Of a stretch of 64,000 bases of DNA, positions 20,225 through 32,418 are shown in pieces. A program made the position numbers and the translations under genes. Positions within the stretch are counted from its first letter, which is position 1. The number at the start of each line of letters is the position of its first letter. Under the pieces are notes generated by a model. That model did not search any database. It was not told the origin of the DNA and saw nothing but the letters and a program-made list of their open reading frames with translations. Origin of the DNA: Ascarosepion bandense (lineage: Eukaryota > Mollusca > Cephalopoda > Sepiida > Sepiidae); assembly GCA_037127315.1 (NCBI GenBank), contig JBBBDQ010001028.1, positions 992,001 through 1,056,000 of the forward strand. The letters run 5' to 3'.

Positions 20225-21120
20225 TTTATCTCTAATATTTTAGTGGCATAATGAGGCCTTAATTTTTCTACCCATGAGGGAGGATCGGCATTTCAAACTT
20301 CCAGCATTTGGTATTGTCCTATAGCTTAGCAACAATCTAGGAAGAAATGCTTCTATTTTTTTTTTCTTTCCGTTGTAAACATATTTTCAGTCAGTTTTTA
20401 ACACTTTAAAACATCCTTTTTGCTAATCCTTTTGTGCCACGTGACAAAACTCTAGAGCATAGTCGGATACTAGCGTTTTCGGAATTCCATTCCTTGAAAA
20501 TATTATCCTGAACGCTTGTTTCACGGTTGAACTTCTTTTGTTGGATACCTGCCAGCAGCCTGAATAGGCATCTACCAGTATCAGTAATAATTCCTCTCCA
20601 TTAACATGAGCATGATCCATATGTATTCTGTTCCAAAGGTCGGATTCTTTAGGCTATATATGTGTTTCTGTCTGTCTGAATTTTCTTCTTTCAATGCACG
20701 TCTTACACCTTTTTACGTATTCTTCTACATCTGTAGAATAGTCTGGCTACAATGCCTTTACCGTTGACCTCTTTTGCGTCGACGTTATTCCGCAATGAAC
20801 ATCATCATGTATGCTTTTTATAATTTTGATCCTTTGCGTTTCTGCGAAACGAATATATCTCCATTACACATTACACACATTTCAACAGTTAATTTGTATT
20901 AAACCACTTTAAAACGCCTTTCTCCCTATGAGCAATTATTTCACTTATTATTTTTGTATCCTGAACAATATATTGTTCAATATGGAATCTTGCTGCGTAA
21001 CCTAAACTAATTTGTGGATTGACAAAATATTAGATACTTTCTTACACTGGTAAGAAAGTATCTTCGAATTTCTCCTCCTCTTTCTCACTATCAGAAGTAA
21101 TGAACCTCAATCTCGACAAA
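20225..21120 (-). pseudogene. Gypsy integrase relic
   Basis: Minus-strand reading from about 20840: KIIKSIHDDVHCGITSTQKR, then VEEYVKRCKTCI (HHCC finger), then WNRIHMDHAHVNG (first Asp), LLLILVDAYSGCWQVS, and AFRIIFSRNGIPKTLVSDYA (second Asp). A weaker trace (KHFFLDCC.AIGQYQMLE, about 20360-20290) fits the region after the third acidic residue, which itself is not seen. Upstream (20940-21120) stop-filled traces may be the RNase H/connection region. This family differs from the elements at 6-12 and 41-44 kb (ILVDAYSG, IFSRNGIP). Several stops and deletions. Confidence 0.75.
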
Positions 21121-22301
21121 GTGTTAGGATACAAACGGTTCTTATCTTCCTTTGGTCGTGGTAAGTCACGTGGGTCACATGGCAGCTGTTTCGTGGCGTC
21201 CGTCCAGACTCCCAAGCGCTAGTCATTTTACTCAGTTCGTGAACATCAACCAAACAAGAATGTTGTTTTCTTTCTGCCTGGACCTCGGCGGAGGCAAAAT
21301 CTACATACAGCAGAAGCTTTCAGGAATACAAATGAATCCTGCCGCATCCTGACATAAATATATGGTAATTATTATTATCATTATAAATTTTCACTTTAAA
21401 TAAGAAATTTTTATATGTTTAATGAAAAAATTACAAATCAGAATAACATTAAAATATAAGAATAGCATATGTTAACGACGAAAATAAATATATCATTAAG
21501 CACAATGATGAGAAGCTTGTGTAGACTTTTGGAATTTTAAACATATTAACAGACCCTCAAAAGTAAGAATAAACTAAATAGCCTTTCTTTACTTAAGAAA
21601 AACCAAGTTCTACTTGAATCCCCGGCAGATGGCAGCTGTTAAAAATGGCGGATGAAAAGAAATGAAAGATGTCTTCCTAGGCGCTTACTTCTGGCATCCT
21701 GCATGTTGGCCATGAATGTTATTACCACGTGTGTTAAATAAACCGTAAAATGCTTGGATGCTAATTTTTGAACTGGTAAATTACAAGGGTGTGGGTGTTG
21801 GGTATGTTACAAATTTTAGGTCCAAAAGAAAGTATCAATTATTTACGATGAAGATGGCTTCTCCGAACTTGCACCGGATATAGATATTTAGTAACCGTAA
21901 TTTAGTCCAGCACTAGCCCCAAACGCAAAGGATCTGATTGTTATGTATGTCTTTCATACCGAGTAGGGCCAACTGCCTGGCATCACATGAATCGCAAATG
22001 AAAGAAGCATTCATTTCGTCCCTAAAAAAGAAGATTTTTAAAGTTACTTTTTTCTGTCTTTCCTTCTTTTTGAATGAGGTTCTTACTTTTCTTTCTCTTT
22101 CTTTTTCTTTCTTTCCTTTTTATTCATTTATAATTGATGTTAGACGCCTTGAATTTCTGTTCCTCATAATTACAGCCCAATCAATAGCAGAAGACAGAGC
22201 TAAAATATTCTTGTACACTGTCCCATTGCCAGTTATTGTTACTAGTTAACGATGACTGATGATAATAAAAAAATGGACGATTTAATTTAGTTTAGCAAAA
22301 T
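21121..22301. other. No gene recognised
   Basis: AT-rich. A possible terminal exon at about 22174-22248 (acceptor TTCCTCATAATTACAG, open frame QSIAEDRAKIFLYTVPLPV to a stop, AATAAA at about 22264) is noted as weak. An AAAATGGCGG sequence lies near 21645. Nothing else was recognised. Confidence 0.4.
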
Positions 22302-22475
22302 AAATAAATAAATAAATAAATAAATAAAAATAAAGTGAAAAGCCTGTTATTGTTTCTCAAATAACTTCTTTCTTCTAAAATATTTACAATCTCAGAGGGA
22401 ACTTGGAATAACAAAACTATGAAGAGCCTGAAATAAGAATTTTGTCGTTTTTGTCTGTCATCGCGGATTCTTCTT

Positions 22476-23565
22476 CTATGTGCCCTGTCCCTTCATGGAT
22501 TTCCACGTTTCCCTATCCCTGGTGGCTCTTAGCACACCTTCTCCTGTTACATCATGGAAACCTCGTTCCATCATCCACCTGACTAGGTCCTTCAAATATG
22601 TTATTCGTTGCTTTCCCCTGTCTCTTTTTCCCTGTATCTGGCCTGTTAGTATCAGGTTCTCCAAGTACTCCTTCCTCATTGCATGTCCCAGGAACTTCAG
22701 CTGTCTCTTCCTGATACTCAGTATTAGTTTCCTTTTTGTTTCCATAATTTCTAGGACCTCATCATTGCTCACATGATCGATCCATGATATTCGCAGCATC
22801 CTTCTGTAGAACAAGATTTCAGTTGCTTCTAGTTTTTCCTTTATCTTTGATGATATAGTCCAGCATTTACTGCCATATTGAAGAACTGACAACACATAGG
22901 AATCCAGTACTCTCTTCCTTGTTTCTAGCGAAATTGTCCTGTTTCTTAATACTTTACTCAACTTCTGGAATGCTTCCTTTGCCATGCCAATTCGCCTTCG
23001 GATCTCTGTGTCGCACTTTCCATCTTCTGTTATAACACTTCCCAAGTATTTAAATTTTTGTACCTGCTTGATTCTAGTATCCCCGACCTGTATTTGGCAT
23101 ATTGGGCTGCCCTTTTTACTGATGACCATGCATTCGGTTTTCTTGCAGTTTATTTGTAGTCCTTTCTTATCACTCTCTTCAGCTACCTTCTGTAGGAGGT
23201 CTTGTAGTTTCCTTTCTATTTCTGCTATCAGCACTGTATCATCTGCGTACGTTAGGTTGTTTAAATTGTTACCTCCGATGACAAATCCAAGCATAACTTC
23301 CAGAGTCCTCAAGATATTCTCGCTGTACAAGTTGGACAGATCCGATGAAAAGACACATCCTTGTCTTACGCTCTTTTCTATCTTTGTATATCTGCTGAAT
23401 ACCTGTTCGTATACAAGCGGTTTGCTGCCAGTAAAGATTCTTGATTACTCTTAAGTCTTTTCCAAATATGTCAAGGCTGCCGAGTATCTCCATCAATTCT
23501 TTGTGGTGTATTTTGTCAAACGCCTTCGCATAATCAATAAAGCACAGGTATAAGTCCTTTTTCAT
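22476..23565 (-). pseudogene. RTE-type reverse transcriptase, C-terminal half
   Basis: Starts after the 32-bp duplication with FIDYAKAFDKIHHKELMEIL (RT block with catalytic Asp). A frame change near 23400-23340 follows, then NNLTYADDTVLIAEIERKLQ with the YADD box, KYLGSVITEDGKCDTEIRRR, VLQYGSKCWTISSKIKEKLE, and the characteristic C-terminus RRMLRISWIDHVSNDEVLE with HAMRKEYLENLILTGQIQGK and RDRGKQRITYLKDLVRWM. It ends at a TAA at 22476. The 284-residue last frame is uninterrupted. Confidence 0.88.
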
Positions 23566-23726
23566 TTGTATTGCTCTTTCAGAAAGTCCTTTTTCATTTG
23601 TATTGCTCTTTCAGAAAGCATCCTAATCATAAATATGGCATTTCTTGTTCCAGTGTCTTTGACGAAACCGCACTGTTCTTGTCCTATCTTTGGCCTGATT
23701 CTGCTTCTTGCTCTATTCATCAGGAT

Positions 23727-25341
23727 TCAGACGATCAGTTTTGTTGTATGGCTCATTAAACTGATGGTTCTGTGGAGTTCGCACTTGTTTGCTCCTGGCT
23801 TCTTAGGCAGTGCTATGAAGATAGACTTGCTGAGGTCATCTAGTATTACACCACTATTATAAATTTCATTTATTATTTCTGTAATTTTCTCGATACCAAA
23901 TTCTTCCAAGGCTATCAGCAGCTCTATGACTATGCCATCTGGTCCAGCTGCTTTGTTTCTATTCAGTTTGGATATTGCAAATTCCACTTCACACTTTAAT
24001 ATTTCCGGCCCGTCCTCATCTTTGCGTATTATTGGTTGCTCTCTCTTGTCGGGGAAAATATCTTTTATATATCTTCCCATCGTTGCAGTATTTCCTCTTT
24101 CTCCAATATGATTGTTCCATCCTTGGATTTTATACATCCTGTTGAAGAGCAGATTATTTTGTCCTGTCAGTTCTTTTATTTCTTTATGCATGTCTGTTTT
24201 ATTATTCCTACTCAATCTCTCTACTTCTGCACATTTGTCATTGAGCCATTCCTCTTTAGCCTGTCTGCATTTTCTTCTTATTTCCTTGTGTAGTTCCCTG
24301 TACTCCATTCCATGTGTTGATATCATTTTTTGCCTCCTTTGCATCATGTCCAGAATCTCTTCAGAAATCCATTCGTTTTTTTTTCTGTGCCTAATTTCCT
24401 TTGGGGCAATGTTGTTTGCTGATGCCAGTATTGCTTCCTTTAGCGAGTCCCATTTCGAGTGTCCTTTTCCAATTTGTTCTTCATATTTGATTTTAACGCT
24501 GTTAGTGTATTCTTTCTGTAGGTTGAGGTCATTCACGAGTGTGTTGTATTTCGGTTTTGGTGCTGCACTAGGCTTCTTCATTCTCCGGAGTTTCACCTTT
24601 AGTTTGCAGATGACTGGGACGTGGTCGTTTCCACAATCATCGCCTGGATAGGCTTTGCTTTGAACCACTGCATTTCTGAATTTGCTGTTTATGGTTATGT
24701 AGTCTATCTGGTTTTTTGTGTCACCTCCTGGGCCTCTCCATGTCCATAGACGTCGTGGGTGTTCTTGAAACCAGGTGTTAGTTATTACCTGATCATTTGC
24801 TATGCAACACTGAACCCATTTTTCTCCTCGTTCGTTGCGGATTCCTAAACCAAAGTTGCCAGTTGTCATACCTTCCCTCTCCTTTCCTACTTTGGCATTC
24901 AAATCTCCCATGATTATTCTGATTTCTTGGCTTTTACATTGAGCTTTGGCATTATTCTAGAGTAGAGTAAAAAGATTCTATTTCTTTCTTGGTGCTTTGT
25001 GTTGTTGGTGCATAGATAACTACAATTGCTATGTTGAACGGTCTCCCTTTCAGTTTGACCAGGAGAACTCTATCGGAGAATTGGCAGTATCCCAAAACAC
25101 ATTTCTTCATTTCTTTGTCCAGTATTAAGCCTACTCCTATTTTATTATTTTTGCCTCCTGCGTATATTATCCTATGGTTGTCGCTGCTGAAGTCTCCATT
25201 ATTTGACCATCTGGTTTCGCATATTCCCAGAATATTGATTTTCAGTCTGTTCATTTCCTGCTTGACATTCTCTAGTTGTCTGCAGTTGTTTAATGTCCTG
25301 ACATTCCATATCCCCAAGGTAATCCTTTCTTTGTTGCTCAC
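23727..25341 (-). pseudogene. RTE-type endonuclease and RT N-terminal region
   Basis: First frame (25341-24952): TLGIWNVRTLNNCRQLENVK, ILGICETRWSNNGDF, VIYAPTTQ. After a one-base frame change near 24945 the second frame (24911-23727) gives IIMGDLNAKVGKEREG, LWTWRGPGGDTKNQIDYI and NDHVPVICKLKVKLRR, that is the catalytic D-x-N and DH blocks of an APE endonuclease. It continues through a basic, helical linker to LNRNKAAGPDGIVIELLIAL and the first RT blocks. All recognisable endonuclease catalytic motifs (N, E, D-x-N, D, DH) appear present. Confidence 0.88.
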
Positions 25342-25375
25342 AGTCGCAGGGTACCAGTGATAAAAATATAATCAA

Positions 25376-26173
25376 GTAAAAAAAAAAGTTGGTGTAAAAA
25401 TAGCCGAATTCTCCCAGAAGATAGTTCTCAGATTTTATTAGCACTTTATCTGATATCTGTGATCGTTACAAAGTTTGTAGAGAGTCAGCAGTGAAAAATA
25501 CATGATTTTATTCTTTTCTAAAACAGAAGACCCTCTATAATTTTATATATAATTTTATCAGCATATCGTAAAAAAAAATACATTTGTACGAAAGAGTACA
25601 ATTTAAAAATGCGTAAATTAATTTTTTTAAAGAGATGTATATTCAATTATTCATATTGATTAAACTTATTCTATCAAATGTTCATCCCGCCGTCATTCAG
25701 CAGATTCAATTTTGAATGGGATCGCGAAGAACATGCAGTTCATGTAGAGTAGAATTTAGAGAGTAACCAAGAATGTAGACTTTGTTTATAAACAGCAAAA
25801 ATCAGTGTTAAAATTGTGACTTCGAACTCGATGTGTCAGAAACAGTTGATTGAAACACGTGACTGTGTATTCGTGTAAAAAGATTGTAAGCTGATGGTAG
25901 GTTGGTTCAAATGTGTGTGCGAAATTAATCTATTTGAAAACAAAAAACAAAACAAAAAAGAACGAAGAAGGAAAGCAGGAGGGGGGAAACAGGTGAGGTG
26001 GATATCATTTGAGATTTTAAAAGTTAAAATGTTTTCCAAACGAAAGTAGGGCAGGGGAAAATCAAAGTTGTGTCATACTTTATTTACTATAATTGTTTTT
26101 AATGTCAAGTGTTGTCAGTTGTTTTTAAGTGAAATTTTTTTTAAGAGTACTTTTAAGAGTATGAACTACGTTC

Positions 26174-26215
<42 letters not shown>

Positions 26216-26239
26216 TAATGATTATAAAATGCACTTGAT
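25376..26239. other. No gene recognised; (ATT)n at 26177-26216
   Basis: AT-rich flank of the RTE element. A plus-strand (ATT)n microsatellite of about 13 units precedes the next LINE relic. The minus-strand open frame at 25836-26039 is not recognised. Confidence 0.6.
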
Positions 26240-26965
26240 AAACTGAGATGTTTTTACAGTGATATTCATCCTGCATAAGCACCAAGAGTCAGAGTAAGAG
26301 GCACAGTTTATGGAGATATGTAGGGAAGATAACTGTTTAATCTAGAGTTTAGCAGATTAAGATTGTTGTGACCAGAAAAGTATCCTCTTCTGAGTCAGCT
26401 CCACAAAGCAGTGGTTCGTAGGAAGAAGCTGCTCTAATGAAACTTAGGTCTCACCAATGGAATACGAATATTTTCGTGTTTGCGTGGCATTGCAGGGCTT
26501 AGCCTTAGTTTATAACTGGTGGGACTAAAGAATGTAGTCCGTCTGAACACTTTCCATGAAAATAGCGATAGAGAAGCGAAAGGCTTGCGATGTTTTGTCT
26601 GTGAGAAAGGAGTTGTAGGGTAGAAAATTACTCGTCACCCTCAAGGACGTTGAGACACTTTTTGGACTCTACTGAGACTGGAAAATGAAAACCGGGCAGC
26701 TCCTGTCATTATATTGAAGCAGTATTTCATTTTCGGTTTGATCTGGTTCGTGTAAATGTAAAGGATAGCAGAAGGAGTCAGGAGCGGCACAGGGAACTTA
26801 CCATTTTTTCAACGTCTTTAGTGATAAACTCTGTGCACGAATTCCACTTCGGTCTGAGTTGAGTATATCTGCAATCAGGCAATAGTCTATCGGGTGGATG
26901 TCATTAAAGATTTCGAATATCCCGCGACACACATTCTGAAAGTCTTTCAACTACAATAAAATGTT
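26240..26965 (-). pseudogene. Jockey/CR1-type LINE relic, C-terminal part
   Basis: On the minus strand, broken frames give LLSHRQNIASLSLLYRYFHG, then LRLSPAMPRKHENIRIPLV and TTALW, matching the conserved C-terminal block of the LINE at 14-17 kb (HRRNVASLCLFYKYFRG, LWNSLP). A degenerate KWNSCTEFITKDVEKM block lies at about 26850-26810. The polymerase core is absent, so it is 5'-truncated. Many stops. Confidence 0.65.
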
Positions 26966-28021
26966 TAATAATAATCCCGATGTACCCCGATGATTTGGAA
27001 ATATTTCGCACCTAAAAAGATAAATAAACTTAAAATAATAAACTTTTAGAAAAGTTAAGTTTACGTTCCAAGTTATTATAATGCTCGTAAAGAAATTCGA
27101 AATTCGTTCGAATATGGAAACGACAACCTTTACTTTGTTTTTTTTTTATTAGAATAAATAATAATATCAACATTAAGTTAAGTTTTTTTTTTGCCTACTT
27201 TGATGGATATCCTTGACTCTATGATATCAAGATGCAGATCAATATTTCAAAATTGACAAGGCACTTATTAAATCGTTAAATTTTTATTACCGCCACTTTG
27301 TTATGTCGACAGATCCTGATTGTCTATTGTTATTTTTAGCAGAGTATTACATCGTCAGCTGTTGAGCATGCAATGTTCTTATACTTTAAATAAAATGACA
27401 TTATTTTTTTATTTTTTGGTCAAATCATGTGATATTTCGGATGTTTTTACGCCGATACATTTAATTGCTGATTTCGTAACATTTCTTACTACTGACTTAG
27501 TCACAATGTTATTGTTATGGTTGTAAACTTGCAGTTCTCATAGGAAATCACGTAGGACAGCTTAGGATATACAATCCATAGAAAATTCGTAGGATGCTTA
27601 AGAAGTATGGGCCTCACATCATGAAGATGTGTTATTTTTAAGATGATAGGTGGGTGATGTCAAAAGTAGTAATAGTCGTAGACTCAGAATTCAGCTATTC
27701 AACGTAATATGTATATGTAGTGCTTATTATTCTACTTTATTCAAACTAAAGCTGTTTATTTTTCCTTAGAAGTTTTCTAAACTTTTACATATCATCGGGC
27801 GATAATTTGGTTGATAAGATTCTTAGAAGAAATAAAGCTCAAATGACGGTCACTTAATGTAAATTTATTATCATGGATCAGTTGTCAAAACCCGAAATTA
27901 ATGCATGTTTTAATGTCATAGTTGTTAAATGTGTAAGGTGCCTTCTTAAAATTCTTTAGGACGTCCCTCCACTGTTTAGATATTTTTGCTTACAACATTG
28001 TACTCTGTTTCTCTCTCTCTA

Positions 28022-28057
<36 letters not shown>

Positions 28058-29439
28058 GCACATCTGGCAATTCTACACACTCTGCTAATCATAATGAGAG
28101 TTGAATCCTATTTCTCTTTTACCCTTCTACTAGAGAAGATAAGACACAAAAAATAGTTTTATATGGTGACCCACACGCAGACATGTGAGTAGAGAGAAAA
28201 ATTGCTCAGTTCTCCTACGCAAATTGTATTCCGTGTCTTGACCAAATACAGGAGCAATGTTGATCCCAGTCTCGACTTTCCTTGAAATCTCTTCATAAAG
28301 ATATTTTTTCGTACATTAAAAAATTACTACTAAAATAAGGAAAAAAAAAAGATTTTTTTTTCGTCTTCTTGTAATTTTGAATGTCTTTTGCATTCTAATA
28401 TGACCAAATTTATTTCAGTTACTAAATCTATTCCTAAATCATTCTGCAATATATATAATGATTTGTGATTAGATCTAACTGATATATATCAGTGTATTTT
28501 GTAGTACGGCCATACGTAATTTTTAACTTAATCATAATATACACGCTTTCTTACAATTCTCTCTATATGCAAACTCATAAGAAATGTTATTTAACTTTTT
28601 ACGTTGCACTGATAAGAAACCAATTAATTTGAAATGTCGAAAAGTAAGAATCTTTTGAAATCTCTACTTACTGATTTCGCTACCATAACTTTTTTTTACT
28701 GTACTTAAATCCATTAAAGAATTAAAAATCTATATCATTCAATGATAATGAACAAAGTCTAAAGCTCAAATTTAAAACATTCTAACCACATCAGCTACAT
28801 ACCCCAAAACAACACATTGTACATTACTGCTCTTCAAAAAGATCGAGTACTTATTGTTGACCTTAAGCTGATTTAGACATTCTGTCACGTGTTGCAACTG
28901 AGATTTATTTTATTTCATTATTAATTAATTTTACGATCACACAGTTCATATTTGAAATTAGAATTAGTAGTTGTACATTTAACGCTGATTCATCCAAACT
29001 TCAGACTGACAAAAACATGTTCTCTTTCAAATTATGATAATTACTGTATTCTTAGATTACGGGATATTGTGAGCTGATTGTACGGTCATTTCTATTGAAA
29101 TATTTTAAAATATTAAATTGAGTAATTGTCAGTGGCTATATTTTTAATAAATGTCAGATTTGAGTGAAACAATGGTTTCTGTAAATTAATATTAATATAA
29201 ACTCAGTTTATATTACAGAATTACATACTATGTCTGTAAGTTGCATACACAACAATGTATTGGTAAATGAAGTTGAACAGCTGATTATGTTTATGCAGGT
29301 GAATGCCACGCAATAAGATTTTACGTTTGCACTTATATAGTACATTTTTAAAAACATAATTCACTCCAAGCAAGTCAGTAAAAGGCCACGTGATTCAAGG
29401 GTTGTCTTCCCTTACATAAAAAAATTACATTCGTATATT
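26966..29439. other. No gene recognised; (CT)n(CA)n at 28009-28057
   Basis: AT-rich for almost 2.5 kb. A CT tract followed by a CA tract lies at 28009-28057. Near 28164 TGGTGACCCACACG resembles a tRNA-Trp-type primer-binding site but no LTR or gag was found around it. The open frame at 27320-27526 has no recognisable domain. Confidence 0.55.
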
Positions 29440-29606
29440 TTTGTCGCCTTCGGCCTCCCTACTTTAGCCTTGTTAACAACTTCCGGTTGTCATTATGTCA
29501 ATCAACACTTGAGATAAGCAGTGTAGCTCGGATTACCTTAACTGATAAAAACTTATAGCGAATGTTTCAGAGAGTGAGCAAGTACATTATATGAAAACAG
29601 ATAAAG
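29440..29606 (+). promoter_or_regulatory. Possible promoter and non-coding first exon
   Basis: A GC-richer patch (CGCCTTCGGCCTCCC) is followed by ACTTCCGGTT at 29479-29488, which matches the ETS-factor consensus. About 120 bp later ACAGATAAAG|GTGAGTTTT gives a consensus 5' splice donor with the intron starting at 29607. An AAAATGGCGG (YY1-like) sequence follows at 29724-29733. No open frame of note lies before the donor, so it would be a 5'-UTR exon. This combination is suggestive only; no acceptor or coding exon can be tied to it. Confidence 0.25.
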
Positions 29607-30097
29607 GTGAGTTTTAACTTAAAAAATTGACTTCATTAACGTGTCAGTGACGTATAATTTATTTTTGCCAGATTTTTAAAACAGGAATGTGGCTACTGTT
29701 TAAAAATGTGTCGATCAATCAAAAAAATGGCGGTACTTTAATTTTTTTTTTAATCTGAAAAATTTTAGATTCCAATCAATATAATTTCGCTTTAAAATCC
29801 GCCAGTGTATTTTGTTTACTGGAATTACTAAATTTAATCTCTTGACTTTCAATTAAAACCAATTTTAAACCTAAAATATAACTTATTTATTTTAAAAATT
29901 TCATTTTAAAATCAGGTATTGAAAATTTATACTGAAAAGTGGAGGTACCTACTCTACTTTGTTGATAGACCGCGAACACATGGACATACCTTTTTTTTTT
30001 GCACACACACATTTCGCCACAACTACGAAATTTTGATTTCTTTAACTCCGTACTACACTTTCTCTTTAAACATTTACATAATTAATAATTTCACTTC

Positions 30098-30305
30098 CTA
30101 TGTTGTGTCGTGGCTCGTACCATGTGATATCCGGTCGCCCAGGTGTATAAAGACAATGTGCGTTTAGCACGGGGAATTGTCATTTTCACGGACTTCGTGA
30201 AGTAACACCTACTACTGCGAGAGACTGTAAACCTTTTGGTTGTACCACTCTGGTAATAAATTAGTTTATCTACATTTCACTGTGTATCTCTTCATTTCAC
30301 GATAC
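30098..30305 (+). repeat. Possible solo LTR
   Basis: Starts TGTTGTGTCGTGGC and contains GTATAAAG (30140-30147) and AATAAA (30254) about 110 bp apart, with a short GTG(A)AAT-rich end TTCATTTCACGATACG. TATA-to-AATAAA spacing fits a small LTR. No second copy, internal region or target duplication was found, so it may also be another AT-rich promoter-like sequence. Confidence 0.3.
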
Positions 30306-30394
30306 GAAAATTGATGTTATTCTGTTCTTTTAGTAAATTTCTACTTATTCATACAAGCGGGACAGTTTTTCCTTTTTGTTCAACTTTATCATGT

Positions 30395-30490
30395 TTTATA
30401 TTGTGGGGACTTCGTTTGTGTTTGGCACAAGGCCAATTTGATAAACATATCCGAGGCTCCTATAATTTCTCTCCACCACTCCTCAAAAAG
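30395..30490 (+). repeat. Dispersed repeat, related to 60150-60232
   Basis: Shares GTTTGGCACAAGGCCAATTT and GATAAACATATCC, then TCCTATAATTTCTCTCCACC, with ATGACACAAGGCCGAATTAA etc. at 60.15 kb, at roughly two-thirds identity by eye. GGCACAAGGCCA is, from memory, part of a common cephalopod repeat. The function and family are not certain. Confidence 0.5.
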
Positions 30491-31959
30491 TAAATAACTA
30501 AAAAAATGAGGCGGAGTTCAGAACTATTCTTTTCAGAAGACAGAGACTGATTGTATTGAGAAACCAAAAAGATGTTTTTTGTGGAATAAATAAACATATT
30601 GCGAGTACTTATATGTACCAACTGCTTGTTTAATAGGATTATGTAGCGCCAACAGATGAGGCGTGCTACGTTTTCATTAAAATTTGAAGCAGCATGTCCT
30701 TAGGAAGCTACTGTTATTGATGAGTTAGCATCTTAACTAAAATAATTTTAAAAAACATTATAATAGAATTTGCGATTAAGATTATAATTAAGTATAAAGT
30801 AATACGACTAATATACGCTATTTGTAAGTTTCATCTAGGCCCATGTGTGTTTTGGCAATTCCAACTGCACTTAATTTCAGAAAAAAAACACCTTTATAAA
30901 TCTCAACTGTGAATTAACAAGATGAAAAAGAACAACATTGAAGCATGGAAAAAAACATATAAATTATTAGATGATCAAGTTTATCATGCAGACCAATTTG
31001 CTAGTTTCGTGAACTTCCTCCTCATAAATGACCAACACTTGTGCAAGTTATGCTTAGTAAATATTCATAAAAATAATTTGTTCGGAAAATAATGTCTCAT
31101 TTTCATGCAGGCAATAAAAACTTATGTAAATACAATTAAGCTAAATTTTATTAATGACAACAGTTATTCATAGCAATTACAGTTGCCTGATATAAAGTCA
31201 GTTTTCAATATTACACTATTAACAATTTTGAGTTAATGTTGAAAACTGAGAAAACTGAATAGATTACAGAACTTTGGCACTAAAATCTAGTGATGTGATT
31301 TAATAATTCAGATGCCCGGTCCAGAGAAGAAAAAGAAAGTGTAGTTATAAATCAGCATATTTTTATAAATGATATTTTTTTAATTTGAAAATGATTGAAC
31401 ACTGTATTTAGCACTATGACGCGCAAAAACCTTGGGCCAACTACATAAAATGATTATACACTTATTTTATTAAGAAGCTAAGACTGTTTGTTTTTATCTG
31501 TAGAAATTGAGGATTGAAAAATAAGTTGTTGTTTTTATAGATGCCGTGTAACAGAAGATATATTCCTTTAAGCAGCTTGAAGCTGAAAAAAGGCCATGCA
31601 AAGATGAAAGATCTGAGATGATAAAGTTTTTTTTTTTTTTTTTTTTTAAATTGTATCACCCAAAATGACCAGTGAGAGACCCAAGATAGAAGCATGAGAG
31701 TCAAAATTACGGCCGGCAAAGGGGAGGAAAGTAAACAGACTAATACACGGTTTAAAAATATTTCAAGTCATGATGATATGTGAATTTCTAAGTGGAATTT
31801 AATTTTATGAGTTTCCATTTTTCTATTTCTTAACATCTGTCATTTCAACTTTGCTATATGGTTTCTAATTCTAAAAAATTAGAATGCTTTTGCCAGCAAA
31901 AGCTTTGTTCAATTTTGAACATCAAACATTTACTATGTGACCAACGCCAAAGTCTTGGA
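30491..31959. other. No gene recognised; T run at 31627-31648
   Basis: AT-rich. The only low-complexity landmark is a ~22-base T run. No transposon or exon motif was recognised. Confidence 0.6.
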
Positions 31960-32350
31960 AAATGTCAACAATCAAAGCATCGAATCACTGATGGTCAGGA
32001 CATGTAGTAAGAATGGAAGAGTCGATGACTCCACGTGAAGATTTACTTAATGAGCTCACTTCAGGGAAAAAACCACGGGATCGCTCTCTTCGAAGATACA
32101 AGGTCAAACTCAAAACAACACTGAAAGCCACTGGACTTGAGCCTAGTTCGCTTAAACACATGCACAAAACCGTATCACTGTCGATGTTCTATTGCCATCG
32201 AAACCAAAACTTCCAAGCCACCAGAAGAGAGAAGTTAAACGACAAGAGAAGAAGGCTCGACAAAATCGACCTCTCTTCTACCAACATTACTATGCAGCCA
32301 ATGCCATCGGCTCTTCTATTCAAGAATTGATCTATCATCAACGGTATCCT
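31960..32350 (+). pseudogene. LINE C-terminal fragment
   Basis: Plus-strand reading WSGHVVRMEESMTPREDLLN, then SGKKPRDRSLRRYKVKLKTT and LKATGLEPSSLK. This is the GH-x-x-RM...P...L..EL..GKR..G....R..D..K..L...G conserved C-terminal block of LINEs such as the one at 34-35 kb. The next frame gives TSKPPEERS-type text. Reading stays open to 32330 but no polymerase blocks precede it, so it is a 5'-truncated copy. Confidence 0.65.
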
Positions 32351-32418
32351 AATAAAGGAAGCGATCAGAAATGAAGAATTTAATATTCAAGAATTTAATA
32401 TTAAATTAACATGAATGT

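Larger units (their letters stand above)
22302..25375 (-). mobile_element. Non-LTR retrotransposon, RTE type
   Basis: Minus-strand order: endonuclease from about 25370, reverse transcriptase to the stop at 22476, 3' UTR of about 145 bp, then a (TTTA)n tail (AAAT repeats on plus, 22302-22328). Short simple-repeat tails are typical of RTE elements. It is close to complete and its frames are broken only at about 24940 and at a 32-bp tandem duplication (23552-23615). Octopus genomes are known to carry active RTE LINEs, so this copy is of interest as a recently decayed member. Confidence 0.85.

Noticed and set aside
22174..22248. Terminal exon with stop and poly(A) signal
   Set aside because: The acceptor is only moderate and the 24-codon peptide is unrecognised; too little to call, though listed under the interval as a weak possibility.
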